A DNA stretch of 64,000 nt, from the NCBI GenBank assembly GCA_015485355.1, contig WFTQ01000072.1, forward strand, positions 1-64,000, written 5' to 3'. This document shows positions 63,538-64,000 of this stretch, piece by piece. Each line of letters opens with the position of its first letter. The stretch's first letter is position 1. Source of the DNA: a bacterium. Its GTDB lineage: Bacteria; Calditrichota; Calditrichia; RBG-13-44-9; J042. The notes below the pieces were generated by a model. The model was not told the DNA's origin. It saw only the letters and a program-made list of their open reading frames with translations, and searched no databases. Position numbers and translations under genes: made by a program.

Positions 63538-64000
63538 ATGCGCGTAATGGGATATACAGGAGTGGTGGTATTGCTGGGTGTATTGATTTTTTTGAGCGGA
63601 TGCGCCCGGGAGGAAGCGGAAAAAAGTGTTGCTGGTGCCGGGGTTAGTCGGGCTGTAGCGGTATTGCATCCTACAGAGGGAAATACGGTTCGCGGGATGG
63701 TGTGGTTTACTCAAGAGGAAGAGGGAGTCAGGGTGGTGGCCGAAGTTACCGGGTTGTCTCCGGGCAAGCACGGCTTTCATATTCATGAATTTGGGGATTG
63801 CAGCGATCCCCAGGCCAAGTCGGCCGGAGGGCATTTGAATCCCACCCATATGCCGCATGGTTCTCCGACTGCAGCGAAACACCACCTGGGGGATCTGGGA
63901 AACCTGGAGGCCGATGAAAAGGGCGAGGCCTATCTGGAACGGGTCTATCCCTTTTTGAACCTGGACGGTCCCCATTCGATTGTGGGGCATGCCGTCATTG
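63538..64000 (+). CDS. sodC: lipoprotein Cu/Zn superoxide dismutase (3-prime end outside window)
   Basis: The first 154 codons of a Cu/Zn superoxide dismutase, which converts superoxide to peroxide and oxygen outside the cytoplasm. A lipobox (FLSGC, C22) predicts a membrane-anchored lipoprotein. The metal ligands seen are the two copper histidines in HGFHIHEFGDC, the bridging-type histidines in KHHLGDLGN and the AGGHLNP segment. The last part, with the remaining histidine after VGHAVI, runs past the window edge. GGGAGG precedes the ATG. Confidence 0.93.
   Translation, partial: MRVMGYTGVVVLLGVLIFLSGCAREEAEKSVAGAGVSRAVAVLHPTEGNTVRGMVWFTQEEEGVRVVAEVTGLSPGKHGFHIHEFGDCSDPQAKSAGGHLNPTHMPHGSPTAAKHHLGDLGNLEADEKGEAYLERVYPFLNLDGPHSIVGHAVI

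Noticed and set aside
1-64000. tRNA, rRNA and CRISPR genes
   Set aside because: I looked through the spacers for cloverleaf-like and repeat-spacer patterns by eye and found none; a tRNAscan or CRISPR finder run would settle it.

Overview
The window looks like a chromosomal piece of a Gram-negative, respiring bacterium of the Fibrobacterota-Chlorobiota-Bacteroidota (FCB) side of the tree, possibly Calditrichota or a related lineage. The placement is an inference. It rests on a PorV/PorQ-family outer-membrane protein, two secreted proteins ending in the FlgD-like/type IX sorting-type domain (last strands GVYF.. and GMYF..), DUF5683 proteins, several Omp85-type barrels, and a complete-looking set of NADH dehydrogenase membrane subunits. 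G+C is moderate to high by eye. No rRNA, tRNA, CRISPR array, prophage or intact insertion sequence was seen.

Layout. 249-3837 (minus): LytTR-type two-component pair and a bactofilin-like membrane protein. 4049-5512: cysS. 6043-18653: a long nuo operon, A-C-D-E-F-G-H-J-K-L-M-N, in which nuoB and nuoI are absent. 18793-20127: a promoter, a strongly structured ~180-nt leader or small RNA with its own terminator, then a PorV/PorQ-like gene. 20221-28163: an envelope cluster of a pseudo-M6 peptidase with a sorting-type C-terminus, an outer-membrane peptidase/propeller/barrel fusion and two DUF5683 proteins. 28165-33823: an RmlD-like reductase, rplU-rpmA, a UPF0173 hydrolase, an SprT-like peptidase and an MsbA-like ABC exporter. 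33903-35585: an orphan acidic protein, a compact small RNA gene (35305-35412) and the relic of a group IIC-like intron immediately behind its terminator. 35823-39976: a three-gene surface cluster of a bactofilin-like helix fused to a beta-barrel, a four-repeat secreted protein and a DUF4097 protein. 40317-46726: radA, a lipoprotein, a small barrel, a second peptidase/propeller/barrel protein and a small exported protein. 47384-57525: an accessory-looking stretch with an EamA permease, a NamZ-type muramidase, a decayed SDR gene, a HAD phosphatase, a secreted zinc peptidase, a QEHP-repeat protein, a transglutaminase, an AT-rich orphan and a broken amidase. 57643-64000: recN, a TPR-glycosyltransferase, murA, a 32-residue membrane protein and the start of a lipoprotein Cu/Zn superoxide dismutase (cut by the window edge).

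How it fits together. The nuo operon feeds electrons from NADH to quinone, but in this window lacks the two subunits that carry the N6a/N6b and N2 clusters, so they must come from elsewhere or the complex is unusual. Much of the rest concerns the cell envelope. There are two paralogous outer-membrane peptidase fusions, two bactofilin-like proteins, exported zinc-site proteins of which one has lost its zinc ligands, DUF5683/DUF4097 proteins, peptidoglycan enzymes (murA, NamZ) and an exporter.

The most novel items are the two structured RNAs, the group II intron relic sitting exactly behind a terminator, the dead M6-like protein, and the barrel fusions. Several promoters share a -10 of TAAATT with a good -35 (cysS, rplU, the gene at 33903, recN, sodC), giving a consistent picture of the housekeeping promoter.
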